Source of the DNA: Notoacmeibacter sp.
Lineage (GTDB): Bacteria > Pseudomonadota > Alphaproteobacteria > Rhizobiales > Rhizobiaceae
Assembly: GCA_019912385.1 (NCBI GenBank)
Contig: JAIOIW010000117.1
Location: 1-64,000, forward strand
Direction of reading: 5' to 3'
Length of the DNA stretch: 64,000 nucleotides
This document shows positions 1-8,965 of the stretch, in pieces (the first letter of the stretch is position 1; each line of letters opens with the position of its first letter). The notes below the pieces were generated by a model that was not told the DNA's origin, searched no databases, and saw only the letters and a program-made list of their open reading frames with translations. The position numbers and the translations under genes are program-made.

Positions 1-921
1 CATCAGCGCCGCGCTGAGCGTTCTTATATTGTGCCGGATCATGTCGATGTAAGTGGGAGCCTCGCCCTTTTCGTCGGTCAGGGCATCGGAATAGAGCGTG
101 CCGCCGATGCGCGCGCCGGTTTCGTCCGAAATCCGCTTCAAGAGCCTGGAATCAGTCACATTTTCCAGGAAAACCGCGGGAATTTTCTGCTTCCTGATCT
201 GGCTGATGATGCGGGCCACGTCGCGGGCCGAGGCCTCCGATTCGGTGGAGACGCCTTGCGGGGCGACGAACTCGATCCCGTAAGCGGCCCGGAAATAGCC
301 GAACGCGTCATGAGTCGTGATGATGCGCCGGCGGTCGGCCGGTACCCGGGCGACCGTTTCCCGGACCTCGCGCTCGAGCGCGTCGAGCCTGGCGAGATAG
401 GCTGCGGCATTGGCCTCGTAAGCGGCCTTGCCGGCGGGGTCGGCCGCGATCAGGGCATCGCGGATATTGGCCGCATAGACTTTCGCATTGGCGACCGACT
501 GCCAGGCATGCGGATCGGATTCGCTATGGCCATGGCCGTGCTTGGGCTCCTGCCGGTGACCATCGCCGCCTTCCATCGCGCGCGCCTTGATGCTTTTGGT
601 GGCGACCGCGACCGTCGCTTTGGTGCCGGACGATTTGACCAGCCGCTCGATCCAGCCTTCGAACCCGAGGCCGTTGGTGAAAACCAGCCGCGCCCCGGTC
701 AGCATCCGGGCGTCGGCCGGGGTCGGCGCATAGACGTGGGCATCGCTGTTGACCGGAACAAGGCTTTTCACCTCGACGCGATCGCCGCCGACATTCTTCA
801 CGAAGTCCGCGAGAATCGAGAAGGTGGCGACCGTTTTCAGCTTGTCCTGGGCATGGCCGGGAACGGCCCCGAGGATCAGGGCGGCCGCAACCGCGAGCGA
901 AGCGAAACGGGTATGCATCAT
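1..921 (-). CDS. znuA: Zinc ABC transporter substrate-binding protein (C-terminus off window)
   Basis: Periplasmic metal-binding protein of an ABC importer, reading off the left edge; 307 codons are visible and the end is missing. It opens with a signal peptide (MHTRFASLAVAAALILG, cleaved near GHAQ). The cluster A-I solute-binding fold is recognisable from FTNGLGFEGW, the metal-ligand His in DPHAWQSV, ITTHDAFGYF and the C-terminal LYSDALTDEKGEAPTY. A His/charge-rich loop (GHRQEPKHGHGHSESDPH) near residue 120 is typical of zinc rather than manganese binders. It is the last gene of the operon with znuB and znuC, only 11 bp after znuB. The palindrome at 2729-2745 suggests Zur control. A manganese specificity is possible but less likely. 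Confidence 0.9.
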   Translation of the reverse strand, partial: MMHTRFASLAVAAALILGAVPGHAQDKLKTVATFSILADFVKNVGGDRVEVKSLVPVNSDAHVYAPTPADARMLTGARLVFTNGLGFEGWIERLVKSSGTKATVAVATKSIKARAMEGGDGHRQEPKHGHGHSESDPHAWQSVANAKVYAANIRDALIAADPAGKAAYEANAAAYLARLDALEREVRETVARVPADRRRIITTHDAFGYFRAAYGIEFVAPQGVSTESEASARDVARIISQIRKQKIPAVFLENVTDSRLLKRISDETGARIGGTLYSDALTDEKGEAPTYIDMIRHNIRTLSAALM

Positions 922-932
922 GGCGGTCTCCT

Positions 933-1799
933 TCATGCTTCCAGGTGGCGCCCGGGAAAAAGCTGGCGCCACAGGCCGCCGACGCGGCCGAACACAATCG
1001 ACATCAGGTAGAGCACCGCCGCCGCGAGAATGACGGCGGGCCCCGAGGGGACGCTGACGTGGAACGACACAACCAGGCCGGCGACGCCGGACACGATCCC
1101 GGTCAGCACCGCGATCGCGATCATGGCGGTGATGTCGCGCGTCCAGAACCGCGCGACCGCCGCCGGGATCATCATGATCCCGACCCCGAGCAGCGTTCCG
1201 AGCGCATGGAAGCCGGAGACCAGGTTGATCACGACCAGCGCCATGAACGCCATATGGACCGGGGCGCCGAGCCGGCTGACCGAGCGCAGGAAATTCGGAT
1301 CGACGCATTCGATCACCAGCGGGCGGTAGATGACCGACAGCGCGAGGAGCGAGACGCTGGTGTTCACCGCCATGAAAGCGAGCATGGCATCGTCGAGGGC
1401 GAGCACATTGCCGAACAGGAAGTGTAGAAGATCGACGTTCGTGCCTTTCATGGACACGATAGTGACGCCGAGCGCGAGCGAAATCAGGAAAAACACCGCC
1501 AGCGAGGCATCCTCCTTCAGCTCGGTCGCCCGCGCCACCAACCCGGCCAGCAACGCTACAACGAAGCCGGCGATCAGGCCGCCCGATGTCATCGCAAACA
1601 GGCTGAGACCGGAAACGAGGAACCCGATGGCAGCGCCCGGCAGGATGGCGTGCGCCATGGCGTCGCCGACGAGACTCATGCGGCGCAGCATCAGGAATAC
1701 GCCGACCGGGGCCGCGCCAAGCGCGAGTGCGCCCACCCCGACCAGCGCGCGGCGCATGAATTCGAACTCGACAAAGGGAGCGACCAGCGCCTCGTACAT
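933..1799 (-). CDS. znuB: Zinc ABC transporter permease
   Basis: 288-residue inner-membrane permease of the ABC-3 family (ZnuB/MntB/SitC), which passes the metal from the binding protein into the cytoplasm. Hydrophobic segments run almost the whole length. Family landmarks are RRMSLVGDAMAHAILPG near residue 40, MKGTNVDLLHFLFGNVLAL in the middle and LLGVGIMMIPAAVARFW near residue 205. It sits 6 bp after znuC and 11 bp before znuA, so the three are translated from one transcript. Zinc specificity is inferred from the His-rich partner proteins and the operator, because this family also moves Mn and Fe. Confidence 0.92.
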   Translation of the reverse strand: MYEALVAPFVEFEFMRRALVGVGALALGAAPVGVFLMLRRMSLVGDAMAHAILPGAAIGFLVSGLSLFAMTSGGLIAGFVVALLAGLVARATELKEDASLAVFFLISLALGVTIVSMKGTNVDLLHFLFGNVLALDDAMLAFMAVNTSVSLLALSVIYRPLVIECVDPNFLRSVSRLGAPVHMAFMALVVINLVSGFHALGTLLGVGIMMIPAAVARFWTRDITAMIAIAVLTGIVSGVAGLVVSFHVSVPSGPAVILAAAVLYLMSIVFGRVGGLWRQLFPGRHLEA

Positions 1800-1805
1800 G
1801 CCGCA

Positions 1806-2534
1806 TCAGGCCGCGCAGGCGGCCGCCTCCTCATCGAAGGCCTCGCACATGCGTCGCGCTTTGAGCAGATTCTCGGCCGTAAGCACTTTCGCCGTTTCGC
1901 CCCACGCGACTTTTTCGCGCGCCAACAGCAGCGTCTCCGGGAAATGCGACTTAACCAGATCGATATCGTGCAAGGCCGCAAGCACGGTTCGCCGTTCCCG
2001 ATGCCAGCGGCGCACCAGTTCCAGAAGGTCGGTGCAGGTTCTGGAATCGATGGCGTTGAACGGCTCGTCGAGCACGATCAGGCGCGCATCCTGCAACAGG
2101 AGGCGGGCGAACAGCATCCGTTGCATCTGCCCGCCCGACAACGTGCCGATGGTGCGCCGTTCGAAACCGGTCAACCCGACGGCGGCAATCGCGTCCTTGA
2201 TCTTCCGGTGCTCGCGGTCGCCAATGCCACCGAACACGCCGACCTGATGCCAGAGGCCCATCGCAACCATGTCATAGACGTGGATGGGAAAGGTCCGATC
2301 GATCTCGGCGGCTTGCGGCAGATAGGCGATGTCGCGCGCGCCGATCCCCGCGCGCTCAATGTGGCCGGACAACGGATTGAGCGCGCCGACGACGCCCTTG
2401 AACAGCGTCGACTTGCCGGCGCCGTTCGGGCCGACGACGGCAATGAGCGCGCCGCTTGCCACCTCGCCGTCGAGGTGATGAATAGCGGGATGCCGGTCAT
2501 AGCCGAGCGTCAGGTTCTGAAATCGAAGCTGCAT
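1806..2534 (-). CDS. znuC: Zinc ABC transporter ATP-binding protein
   Basis: 242-residue ABC ATPase energising the ZnuABC importer. Visible motifs are Walker A GPNGAGKST, Q-loop YLPQAAEID, signature LSGGQMQR, Walker B RLIVLDEPF and the switch His in LAALHDIDLV. The open frame extends 124 codons further upstream, but that extension has no ABC character and overlaps the separate small gene at 2552-2725. The start is therefore the ATG at 2534 (MQLRFQNLTLGYD), the usual position for the family. It lies 17 bp after the His-rich gene. Confidence 0.92.
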   Translation of the reverse strand: MQLRFQNLTLGYDRHPAIHHLDGEVASGALIAVVGPNGAGKSTLFKGVVGALNPLSGHIERAGIGARDIAYLPQAAEIDRTFPIHVYDMVAMGLWHQVGVFGGIGDREHRKIKDAIAAVGLTGFERRTIGTLSGGQMQRMLFARLLLQDARLIVLDEPFNAIDSRTCTDLLELVRRWHRERRTVLAALHDIDLVKSHFPETLLLAREKVAWGETAKVLTAENLLKARRMCEAFDEEAAACAA

Positions 2535-2551
2535 CGATATCGCTGCTTTCG

Positions 2552-2725
2552 TCAGGTCAGCGCCAACATTACGGCGATCCACAACACCGCGATCAGTGCG
2601 CCGGACACCGCGAGCCGCCGCCACACCGGCAATCGCAGGAGCGAAGGCGTCGCGGACACTGGCGGATGGGCATGGCCGGGCGCGTGGTCCCGGTGATGAT
2701 GGTGAAGCGGATGGCGACCGTTCAT
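2552..2725 (-). CDS. Small His-rich single-pass membrane protein, first gene of the zinc operon
   Basis: 57-residue protein. The N-terminus carries a histidine cluster (MNGRHPLHHHHRDHAPGHAH), followed by a short Pro/Ser linker and one hydrophobic segment (LAVSGALIAVLWIAVMLAL) that ends the protein. This suggests a metal-binding tail anchored in the inner membrane. It is the first gene after the Zur-type palindrome and is 17 bp from znuC, so zinc handling is likely. There is no Shine-Dalgarno sequence: the start codon sits directly beside the operator and the TATAAT on this strand ends only 10 nt upstream, so the transcript may be nearly leaderless. The function is inferred from composition and context; I do not recognise a named family. 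Confidence 0.75.
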   Translation of the reverse strand: MNGRHPLHHHHRDHAPGHAHPPVSATPSLLRLPVWRRLAVSGALIAVLWIAVMLALT

Positions 2726-2750
2726 GAAATGTTATATTATAACATAATTC
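2726..2750 (-). promoter_or_regulatory. Zur-type operator overlapping a -10 box
   Basis: Positions 2729-2745 form a perfect palindrome, ATGTTATA-T-TATAACAT, matching the alphaproteobacterial Zur box as I know it. On the minus strand it contains TATAAT (2741-2736), which can serve as the -10 element, so bound repressor would block polymerase directly. It lies immediately upstream of the His-rich gene and znuCBA. Confidence 0.8.
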
Positions 2751-2904
2751 ACGCCCGCAAGTGGCAAAATTCAAGGATTTCAACACCCCTCCGGCCGCCA
2801 GATCGCGACGGCAAATTGCCAATATCGCGGGGCGGAGCCATGCTTGAAACCCTCCGGTCGGTCCTGCCCGCCGGCACCCCCTCCCAAAAGCGAACCCCGC
2901 GGCC

Positions 2905-3831
2905 ATGACCGGTCAAAGAAAGCGCATCGTTTCGGTCGGCGAGGTCATGATCGAAATGGCGCGCGGCAGCGACGGCCGTTTCGCCCTCGGCTGCGGCGGC
3001 GACACTTTCAATACGGCGGTCTATCTGGCGCGGGCGGGACTCGATGTCGCCTATGCCAGCGCGCTCGGCGACGATCCCTATTCGGACGCGATTCTCGCGC
3101 TGGCCGGCGCGGAAGGAATGGCCACCGACCTCGTCGTCCGTGTGCCGGGCCGGCTTCCCGGCCTCTACCTGATCGAGACCGACGCGGCGGGCGAGCGGAC
3201 CTTCTATTATTGGCGCGACCATGCACCCGCACGCGAACTGTTCGAGCTTGGCGAATGGAGCCGGCTTGCCGGGAGCATCATGTCCGCGCGCCTGGTCTAT
3301 TTCTCCGGCATTACGCTGTCGATCTATTCGAACCAGGGGCTCGGACGTTTTCTCGCCTTGTTGGAATTGGCACGCCAGCAGGGAATAAAGGTTGCATTCG
3401 ACGGCAATTACCGACCGCGGTCATGGAAGGGCGACATCCAGCGCACGCGCACGGTGTTCATGGAAGCGCTCAAGCGCGTCGACATCGCGCTGCCGACGTT
3501 CGACGACGAGGCGTTGCTATGGGGTGATGCCAGTCCGGAAATGACCGTCGAGCGGCTTCAGTCGTTCGGGATCGCCGAGGTCGCCGTCAAGAACGGCCAC
3601 AATCCGGCGCTCGTCGCCGCGGACGGAGAGCGCGATTTCGTTGCCGTGCCTGACGTCGTCAAACCGGTCGACACCACGGCCGCCGGCGACAGCTTCAATG
3701 CCGGCTATCTCGCCGCGCGCCTCGGTGGCGACAATCCGGCCGGCGCGGCCCTCGCCGGTCACCGCCTCGCGGCCGAGGTGATCCAGCAGCGCGGCGCCAT
3801 CATCCCGCGAACAAGTGCGGCCGTGCACTGA
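2905..3831 (+). CDS. kdgK: PfkB-family sugar kinase, probable 2-keto-3-deoxygluconate kinase
   Basis: 308-residue ribokinase-family enzyme. It probably phosphorylates 2-keto-3-deoxygluconate to KDPG, feeding the Entner-Doudoroff route. Visible are the N-terminal substrate motif GGDTFNTAVYLARAG, the FDGNYRPRSW segment typical of KDG kinases, and the C-terminal PfkB signature DTTAAGDSFNAGYLAAR with catalytic Asp in the AGD triplet. It is divergent from the zinc operon, and its stop lies 11 bp from that of the convergent crcB. No sugar-acid catabolic genes lie beside it, so the exact substrate is an inference from sequence. Confidence 0.85.
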   Translation: MTGQRKRIVSVGEVMIEMARGSDGRFALGCGGDTFNTAVYLARAGLDVAYASALGDDPYSDAILALAGAEGMATDLVVRVPGRLPGLYLIETDAAGERTFYYWRDHAPARELFELGEWSRLAGSIMSARLVYFSGITLSIYSNQGLGRFLALLELARQQGIKVAFDGNYRPRSWKGDIQRTRTVFMEALKRVDIALPTFDDEALLWGDASPEMTVERLQSFGIAEVAVKNGHNPALVAADGERDFVAVPDVVKPVDTTAAGDSFNAGYLAARLGGDNPAGAALAGHRLAAEVIQQRGAIIPRTSAAVH

Positions 3832-3842
3832 AGAAGCGCGGC

Positions 3843-4217
3843 TCACGCAAAGTGCCGCATGATGTAAAGTCCCGCGAACAGACCGGTGAGCGCAAAGAAA
3901 ACCGAAGCCATGATATAGAACGCCGCCAGAACAAGATCGCCGCGTTCGTAAAGCACGGCAACGTCCAGCGAGAAGGCCGAGAACGTCGTAAATCCGCCGA
4001 GCATGCCGGTCGTCAGGAACAACCGCCAGGGCTGGCTCGCCTCGCCCTTGAACGCGAAAAAGGCCGCCAGCAGACCCATGACCAGCGAACCAATAATATT
4101 GACGGTCAACGTGCTATAGGGAAAGGCCATCCCGAGCCAGCGGCTTCCGGCCAGGTTCACGCCGTGGCGCAACGCCGACCCGACGCCCCCGCCGAGAAAA
4201 ACGATCAGGTAATCCAT
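3843..4217 (-). CDS. crcB: Fluoride channel CrcB/Fluc
   Basis: 124-residue four-helix membrane protein of the Fluc family, which works as a dual-topology dimer to export fluoride. Diagnostic segments are GGGVGSALRHGVNL, the FPYSTLTVNIIGS motif with the pore Asn, and GMLGGFTTFSAFSLD. The ATG at 4217 (MDYLIVFLGGG) matches the family N-terminus; the longer open frame to 4298 adds 27 unrelated residues. I searched the upstream strand for a fluoride riboswitch and found no convincing crcB motif. Confidence 0.92.
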   Translation of the reverse strand: MDYLIVFLGGGVGSALRHGVNLAGSRWLGMAFPYSTLTVNIIGSLVMGLLAAFFAFKGEASQPWRLFLTTGMLGGFTTFSAFSLDVAVLYERGDLVLAAFYIMASVFFALTGLFAGLYIMRHFA

Positions 4218-4272
4218 CGACGCCTCTCGAATGCCGCGATTTTGGACAAGACGCTCGTGACCGGTGACGTTT

Positions 4273-4282
4273 TTGTCTATAC
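4273..4282 (+). promoter_or_regulatory. Candidate biotin-regulator site upstream of bioF
   Basis: TTGTCTATAC lies 30 bp before the bioF ATG. It matches the BioR-type palindrome TTATMKATAA at 8 of 10 positions and fits the GTNTANAC pattern of many GntR-family operators. The heptamer TGTCTAT recurs at almost the same distance (31 bp) before bioB. It could equally be part of a -10 box shared by the two promoters. Confidence 0.35.
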
Positions 4283-4312
4283 CGCTGTCCGGATGCAACG
4301 AACAATCGGGAA

Positions 4313-5464
4313 ATGAACTCGCTCGATCAATTCGCCCGCGACAAGCTCTCCGCCCGCGACGCCGGCAACTTGCGGCGCCAGGTTGTGGAAACCGCCTCGC
4401 TCGACGGCGTCAGCGTCGAGCGGGAGGGGCGGCGCCTGCTGGCCTTCTGCACCAATGATTATCTCAATTTGTCCCAGCATCCGGCCGTGAAGGCCGCGGC
4501 CGTGTCGGCCGTCCAGCAATACGGCGCCGGTGCCGGCGCATCGCGCCTGATCACCGGAAGCCATCCGCTCTATGCCGAGCTGGAACGGCGGCTCGCCCGC
4601 CTCAAGGGCACGGAGGCGGCCTGCGTGTTCGGTTCCGGCTATCTCGCCAATACCGGAATTCTTCCGACCTTGGCGGGTGCCGGCGATCTTGTTCTCTGCG
4701 ACGAGCTGTCCCATTCCTGCATCCGCACCGGAGCGAGCCTGAGCGGCGCCGACGTCGTGCTGTTCCGGCACAACGACGTGGAACATGTGTCGCAGCTTCT
4801 TGCCGAGCACCGCGCGCGTCATCCGCGCGCCGTCATCGCAACCGAAGGCGTATTTTCGATGGACGGCGATCTCGCCCCACTGGCGGCATTGTCGGCCATC
4901 GCGCAGCGTTACGATGCGTGGCTGCTTACCGACGACGCGCACGGCATCGGCGTGGTCGGCGATGGCCGCGGCAGCGCCTTTGCCGGCGGCCGTGCGGTCG
5001 ATGTCCCGCTCCAGATGGGGACGCTCTCGAAGGCGGTCGGCGGCTATGGCGGCTATCTGTGCGCGAGCGGGCCGGTGGTCGCGCTCATGCACAACCGGGC
5101 GCGCACCTTCATTTATACGACCGGCCTGCCGCCGGGCGTCGTGGCCGCCGCCATTGCCGCGCTCGACATCATCGAGAACGAGCCCGACTACGCCGCCAGT
5201 CCGCTCCGCAAGGCGCGCCTGTTCACGCGCCTGACCAATCTGCCCGAAGCACAAAGTGCCATCGTGCCGCTGATGCTGGGCGACGCCGACCGCACGCTCG
5301 CCGCCTCGCGTCTGCTCGAACAGGAAGGCTTTCTGGTGATCGCGATCCGCCCGCCGACGGTGCCCGCGGGCACGGCGCGGCTGCGCTTTACGTTCAGCGC
5401 CGCGCACGCGGATGCCGATATCGAGCGCCTTGCCGGCATCGTCCGCGAACGCATCATGCACTGA
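4313..5464 (+). CDS. bioF: 8-amino-7-oxononanoate synthase
   Basis: 383-residue PLP-dependent enzyme. It condenses pimeloyl-ACP/CoA with L-alanine to give 8-amino-7-oxononanoate, the first committed ring-carbon step of biotin synthesis. The fold-type I pattern is clear: FCTNDYLNLSQHP, GAGASRLITGSHPLY, the PLP Asp/His in TDDAHGIGVVG and the Schiff-base Lys in MGTLSKAVGGYGGY. bioD follows after 3 bp, so the two form an operon. The start ATG is divergent from crcB across 95 bp holding the TTGTCTATAC element. Confidence 0.93.
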   Translation: MNSLDQFARDKLSARDAGNLRRQVVETASLDGVSVEREGRRLLAFCTNDYLNLSQHPAVKAAAVSAVQQYGAGAGASRLITGSHPLYAELERRLARLKGTEAACVFGSGYLANTGILPTLAGAGDLVLCDELSHSCIRTGASLSGADVVLFRHNDVEHVSQLLAEHRARHPRAVIATEGVFSMDGDLAPLAALSAIAQRYDAWLLTDDAHGIGVVGDGRGSAFAGGRAVDVPLQMGTLSKAVGGYGGYLCASGPVVALMHNRARTFIYTTGLPPGVVAAAIAALDIIENEPDYAASPLRKARLFTRLTNLPEAQSAIVPLMLGDADRTLAASRLLEQEGFLVIAIRPPTVPAGTARLRFTFSAAHADADIERLAGIVRERIMH

Positions 5465-5467
5465 GCC

Positions 5468-6148
5468 ATGGCTGCGTTTTTCATCACCGCCACCGGAACG
5501 GACGCGGGCAAGACCTTCCTCACGGCCGCGCTCATCCGTTATCTGCGGGCAAGGGGGCGCGACGCGGCCGCCGTCAAGCCGGTCGTGAGCGGATATGATC
5601 CTGCCGCGATTGCGGCGAGCGATACCGGTCGTCTGCTGGCAGCCATGCAGCGCCCGTTGACGGACGGCGAAGGTCTGGCGATTTCGCCCTGGCGGTTCTC
5701 CGCGCCGTTGTCGCCCGACATGGCCGCCGCCCGCGAAAACCGCGCGATCGATTTTCCGGCGCTCGTCGGCTTTTCCCGCAAGGTCGCGACCAGCGCCGAC
5801 GTCGTCTTCATCGAAGGCGTCGGCGGGGTGATGGTGCCGCTCGACGACACGCACACGGTGCTCGACTGGATCGAAGCGCTTGCGTTTCCAAGCGTGCTCT
5901 TGGCCGGCACCTATCTCGGTGCCATCAGCCACGCGCTGACCGCGCTCGATGCGCTATCGCACCGCAATTGCGTGGTGCAGGCAGTCGTCCTGAACGAAAC
6001 GCCCGGGAGCCGCGTCGGCGCCGAGGAGACGCGCGCGACAATTGCGCGATTTGCGCGCGGCGTGCCGGTCTGCCCGCTCCCGTATATCGTGGATGACGGG
6101 AACAGCGATCGCTTTGTTGCTTCGGTCGCGGCGGTGCTTGGTCTTTAA
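5468..6148 (+). CDS. bioD: Dethiobiotin synthetase
   Basis: 226-residue ATP-dependent carboxylase that closes the ureido ring of dethiobiotin from 7,8-diaminopelargonate and CO2. Visible are the P-loop TGTDAGKTFL at residues 9-18, KPVVSGYD and the VIEGVGG-like motif FIEGVGGVMVPL. It is the second gene of bioFD. Its TAA stop overlaps the TAA of convergent bioA: both stop codons lie in the 4-bp palindrome TTAA at 6145-6148. Confidence 0.92.
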   Translation: MAAFFITATGTDAGKTFLTAALIRYLRARGRDAAAVKPVVSGYDPAAIAASDTGRLLAAMQRPLTDGEGLAISPWRFSAPLSPDMAAARENRAIDFPALVGFSRKVATSADVVFIEGVGGVMVPLDDTHTVLDWIEALAFPSVLLAGTYLGAISHALTALDALSHRNCVVQAVVLNETPGSRVGAEETRATIARFARGVPVCPLPYIVDDGNSDRFVASVAAVLGL

Positions 6149-7425
6149 CGCGGTTCGCGCAGCACCTGCAGAACCGCGCCGGTCAGGCGCGCAAGGTCCT
6201 CTTCGCCGATGGTCAAGGCCGGCGTGAGATAGACCGTTCGGCCGAACGGGCGCACAAACGCGCCCGCCTCGACAAAGCGCCGGCGCAGCGCATTGAGATC
6301 GGGCGCGGTTTCAAGCTCGACCACTCCGATTGCGCCGCGTACCCGCACATCGCGCACGCCCGGCAGGTCACGGCACGGCGCGAGCCCCTGCTTCAGAAAC
6401 TGTTCCAGCCGTCCCGCCTGTGCGATGCGCGGCTCACGCTCGAACAGATCGAGCGAGGCATTGGCGGCGGCGCAGGCAAGCGCGTTTGCCATATAGGTCG
6501 GACCGTGCATCAGCGCGTGCATCGGGTCGTCCGACCAGAACGCATCGAACACCTTGCGACGCGCGACCGTCGCCGCAAGCGGCAGCGTGCCGCCGGTCAG
6601 CGCCTTGGACAGCGTAACGATATCCGGCCTGACGCCGGCACTCGCGCACGCAAACATTGTGCCGGTGCGGCCGAACCCGGTGAATATCTCGTCGAAAATC
6701 AGGAGAAGATCGAAGCGGTCGGCGGCCGCGCGCAGGCGCCGCAAGACGTCGGTCTCGTGGAACAGCATGCCGCCTGCCCCCTGCACCAGCGGCTCGACCA
6801 CGATGCCGGCAATGTCCCCGGCATGACGTTCCAGCACTTGCGCGAGAACGGCTTCGCCGTCCGCGTCGCGCGGCAAGGGCACGCAATGATGATCGGGCAA
6901 AAGGCCTTTGAACATGTCGTGCATCCCGACATCGAGATCGGAAACAGCCATGGTTGCGAGCGTGTCGCCGTGGTAGCCGCCTTCAAAGCAGACAAAGCGG
7001 CGGCGGCGCTGACCCTTGTTGAGCCAGAATTGCGTCGCCATTTTCAGCGCCACCTCGACCGCGACCGAACCTGAGTCGGCAAAGAACACCCGCTCCAGAT
7101 CGTCCGGCAGCAGCGCCGCGAGCCGCCGCGCCAGCCGCAAAGCCTGTTCGTGCACGAGCCCGCCAAACATGACGTGCGGCAGGACCGCGAGCTGATCCTG
7201 CACGGCCTGCCGGATATGCGGATGATTGTAGCCGTGGCAGGCGGTCCACCACGAGGCGATGCCGTCGACCAGTTCGCGGCCGTCGGCGAGGTGGATGCGC
7301 GTATCGTGCGTGCGCACCACCGGCAGCGGCGGCAGCGCCGTCTTCATCTGCGCATAGGGCAGCCAGATATGCGGCAGGCCGGTAGCATACCAGTCGGGCG
7401 GCGCCGGCACGGGATTCCCCGTCAC
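6145..7425 (-). CDS. bioA: Adenosylmethionine-8-amino-7-oxononanoate aminotransferase
   Basis: 426-residue class-III aminotransferase that converts 8-amino-7-oxononanoate to 7,8-diaminopelargonate with SAM as amino donor. Landmarks are [10 protein letters not shown] and [16 protein letters not shown] near the N-terminus, [31 protein letters not shown], and the PLP Lys in [10 protein letters not shown]. The start is the GTG at 7425, which overlaps the bioB stop (GTGA); the longer frame upstream is antisense-free but is bioB in another frame. The overlap implies translational coupling to bioB. Confidence 0.92.
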   Translation of the reverse strand: MTGNPVPAPPDWYATGLPHIWLPYAQMKTALPPLPVVRTHDTRIHLADGRELVDGIASWWTACHGYNHPHIRQAVQDQLAVLPHVMFGGLVHEQALRLARRLAALLPDDLERVFFADSGSVAVEVALKMATQFWLNKGQRRRRFVCFEGGYHGDTLATMAVSDLDVGMHDMFKGLLPDHHCVPLPRDADGEAVLAQVLERHAGDIAGIVVEPLVQGAGGMLFHETDVLRRLRAAADRFDLLLIFDEIFTGFGRTGTMFACASAGVRPDIVTLSKALTGGTLPLAATVARRKVFDAFWSDDPMHALMHGPTYMANALACAAANASLDLFEREPRIAQAGRLEQFLKQGLAPCRDLPGVRDVRVRGAIGVVELETAPDLNALRRRFVEAGAFVRPFGRTVYLTPALTIGEEDLARLTGAVLQVLREPR

Positions 7426-8417
7426 TCCATCGGCCGCAGACCGAGACGATCCATCAATTGCCGGTCGCGGTCGGCGGCGGGGTTGGGCGTGGTCAGAAGC
7501 TTCGGCCCGTAGAAAATCGAATTCGCTCCGGCGAGGAAACACAGCGCCTGCATTTCGTCGCGCATGTCCTCGCGCCCAGCGGAGAGGCGGACCAGCGAGC
7601 GCGGCATGGCGATGCGGGCGGCGGCGACGGTACGCACGAAATCGAATGGATCGAGCGTGCCGGCGCCGGCGAGCGGCGTGCCCGCGACCTGCACCAGCAT
7701 ATTGATCGGCACGCTTTCCGGATGCACGGGCAGGCTCGCCAGCGTCGCGATCATGCCGATCCGATCCTCGGCGCTCTCCCCCATCCCGACGATGCCGCCG
7801 CAGCACACATGAATGCCGGCGTCGCGCACATAAGCGAGCGTATCGAGCCGGTCCTGGTAGGTGCGGGTCGTAATGATGTTGCCGTAGAATTCCGGCGAGG
7901 TATCGAGATTGTGGTTGTAGTAATCGAGGCCGGCTCGCTTGAGCCGCTGCGCCTGCACGCGGGTCAACATGCCGAGCGTGACGCAGGTCTCAAGGCCGAG
8001 AGCGCGCACGCCCTCGATCATGGCGCAGACCCTGTCGAGATCGCGGTCCTTCGGCTCGCGCCAGGCCGCGCCCATGCAGAAGCGGCGCGCGCCTGCGGCC
8101 TTGGCGGCGCGCGCTGCTTCGAGCACGGCGTCGATATTCATGAGCTTTTCGGCCGTGACGCCGGTGTCGTATTTGGCGCTCTGCGGGCAATAGGCGCAAT
8201 CTTCCGGGCAACCCCCGGTCTTGATCGAGAGCAGGGTCGAGACCTGCACCTCGCAGGGATCGAAGAAGGCGCGATGGACGGTCTGCGCCTGGTAAAGCAG
8301 GTCCGGGAACGGCAAGGCGAACAGCGCGGCAACCTCCGCCCGCGTCCAGTCGTGACGCACGGCGCCGGGCAGCATCCCGCCCGAAAAGCGGCCATTTTCG
8401 GCTGTTTCAATGGTCAT
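7422..8417 (-). CDS. bioB: Biotin synthase
   Basis: 331-residue radical-SAM enzyme that inserts sulfur into dethiobiotin. The SAM cluster motif [11 protein letters not shown] (CxxxCxxC) is present, along with LLSIKTGG before it, [13 protein letters not shown], and the [2Fe-2S] ligand region ending in [10 protein letters not shown] with the conserved Arg. The ATG at 8417 (MTIETAENG) has a clear Shine-Dalgarno GGAGAAGGA. The longer frame adds 36 unrelated residues. First gene of bioBA. Confidence 0.94.
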   Translation of the reverse strand: MTIETAENGRFSGGMLPGAVRHDWTRAEVAALFALPFPDLLYQAQTVHRAFFDPCEVQVSTLLSIKTGGCPEDCAYCPQSAKYDTGVTAEKLMNIDAVLEAARAAKAAGARRFCMGAAWREPKDRDLDRVCAMIEGVRALGLETCVTLGMLTRVQAQRLKRAGLDYYNHNLDTSPEFYGNIITTRTYQDRLDTLAYVRDAGIHVCCGGIVGMGESAEDRIGMIATLASLPVHPESVPINMLVQVAGTPLAGAGTLDPFDFVRTVAAARIAMPRSLVRLSAGREDMRDEMQALCFLAGANSIFYGPKLLTTPNPAADRDRQLMDRLGLRPME

Positions 8418-8448
8418 CGATGGTCCTTCTCCGTCTTGCCGCCCGCTA

Positions 8449-8463
8449 CATGTCATAGACATG
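8449..8463 (-). promoter_or_regulatory. Perfect palindrome upstream of bioB, candidate biotin-regulator operator
   Basis: CATGTC-ATA-GACATG is a perfect 6+3+6 inverted repeat ending 31 bp before the bioB ATG. Read on the gene strand it contains TGTCTAT, shared with the element before bioF. A GntR-type (BioR-like) repressor is the natural candidate; no such regulator gene lies in the window. Confidence 0.45.
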
Positions 8464-8965
8464 CGGGCAAGCCAAGGTCCTGGAATACAGACCGCGCCGC
8501 GCGGTTGTCGGACATGCCGCCGCAAGAAGCGGCCGCAGGATTTCCCGCCGCAGCCCGCCCGCCCCGCCCGGTACCACAGCCGCCGGCCTTCCGGCGCTCG
8601 CGCGGCAGCCGGTCACGACCCGGTTTATTGGCACCTTACCAATCCGGCGATCAAGACCGCGCCCGCCGCGCCCAAGAAGGCGTGACATGCCCTCGATTCG
8701 CCGGCGGCGGCCCGATCATGGGCGGCGCCATCCCGGGCCCGGTGCACGGGGCGTTCACGCTCGGACAAAATGCACCGCGCGGCACTTCCCTTGCCGCCGG
8801 CCGGACCGCAGGACGCGCGGGCATATTGACGCCACACGATCTCCAACCGATCGCCACGCAATCATCAACCAATGATCAACCATCCGACGCGCGCGCGCCG
8901 GAACGCATCCACGCGGGAGGCGTTCAAACCACTCGGCTGGCGGGTCATCGGAACAGGAGCAGGAT
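8464..8965. other. Non-coding stretch between bioB and the secreted-protein gene
   Basis: About 500 bp with no convincing gene on either strand. Open frames here show neither family motifs nor good start sites. It should hold the promoters of bioB (left) and of the gene at 8966 (right). I see no structured RNA or repeat. Confidence 0.5.

Noticed and set aside
4218-4312. Fluoride riboswitch upstream of crcB
   Set aside because: The conserved fluoride-aptamer segments are not found in this 95-bp gap.
4277-5932. 551-aa minus-strand frame opposite bioF and bioD
   Set aside because: Shadow of two clear biotin genes; composition typical of antisense GC-rich frames.
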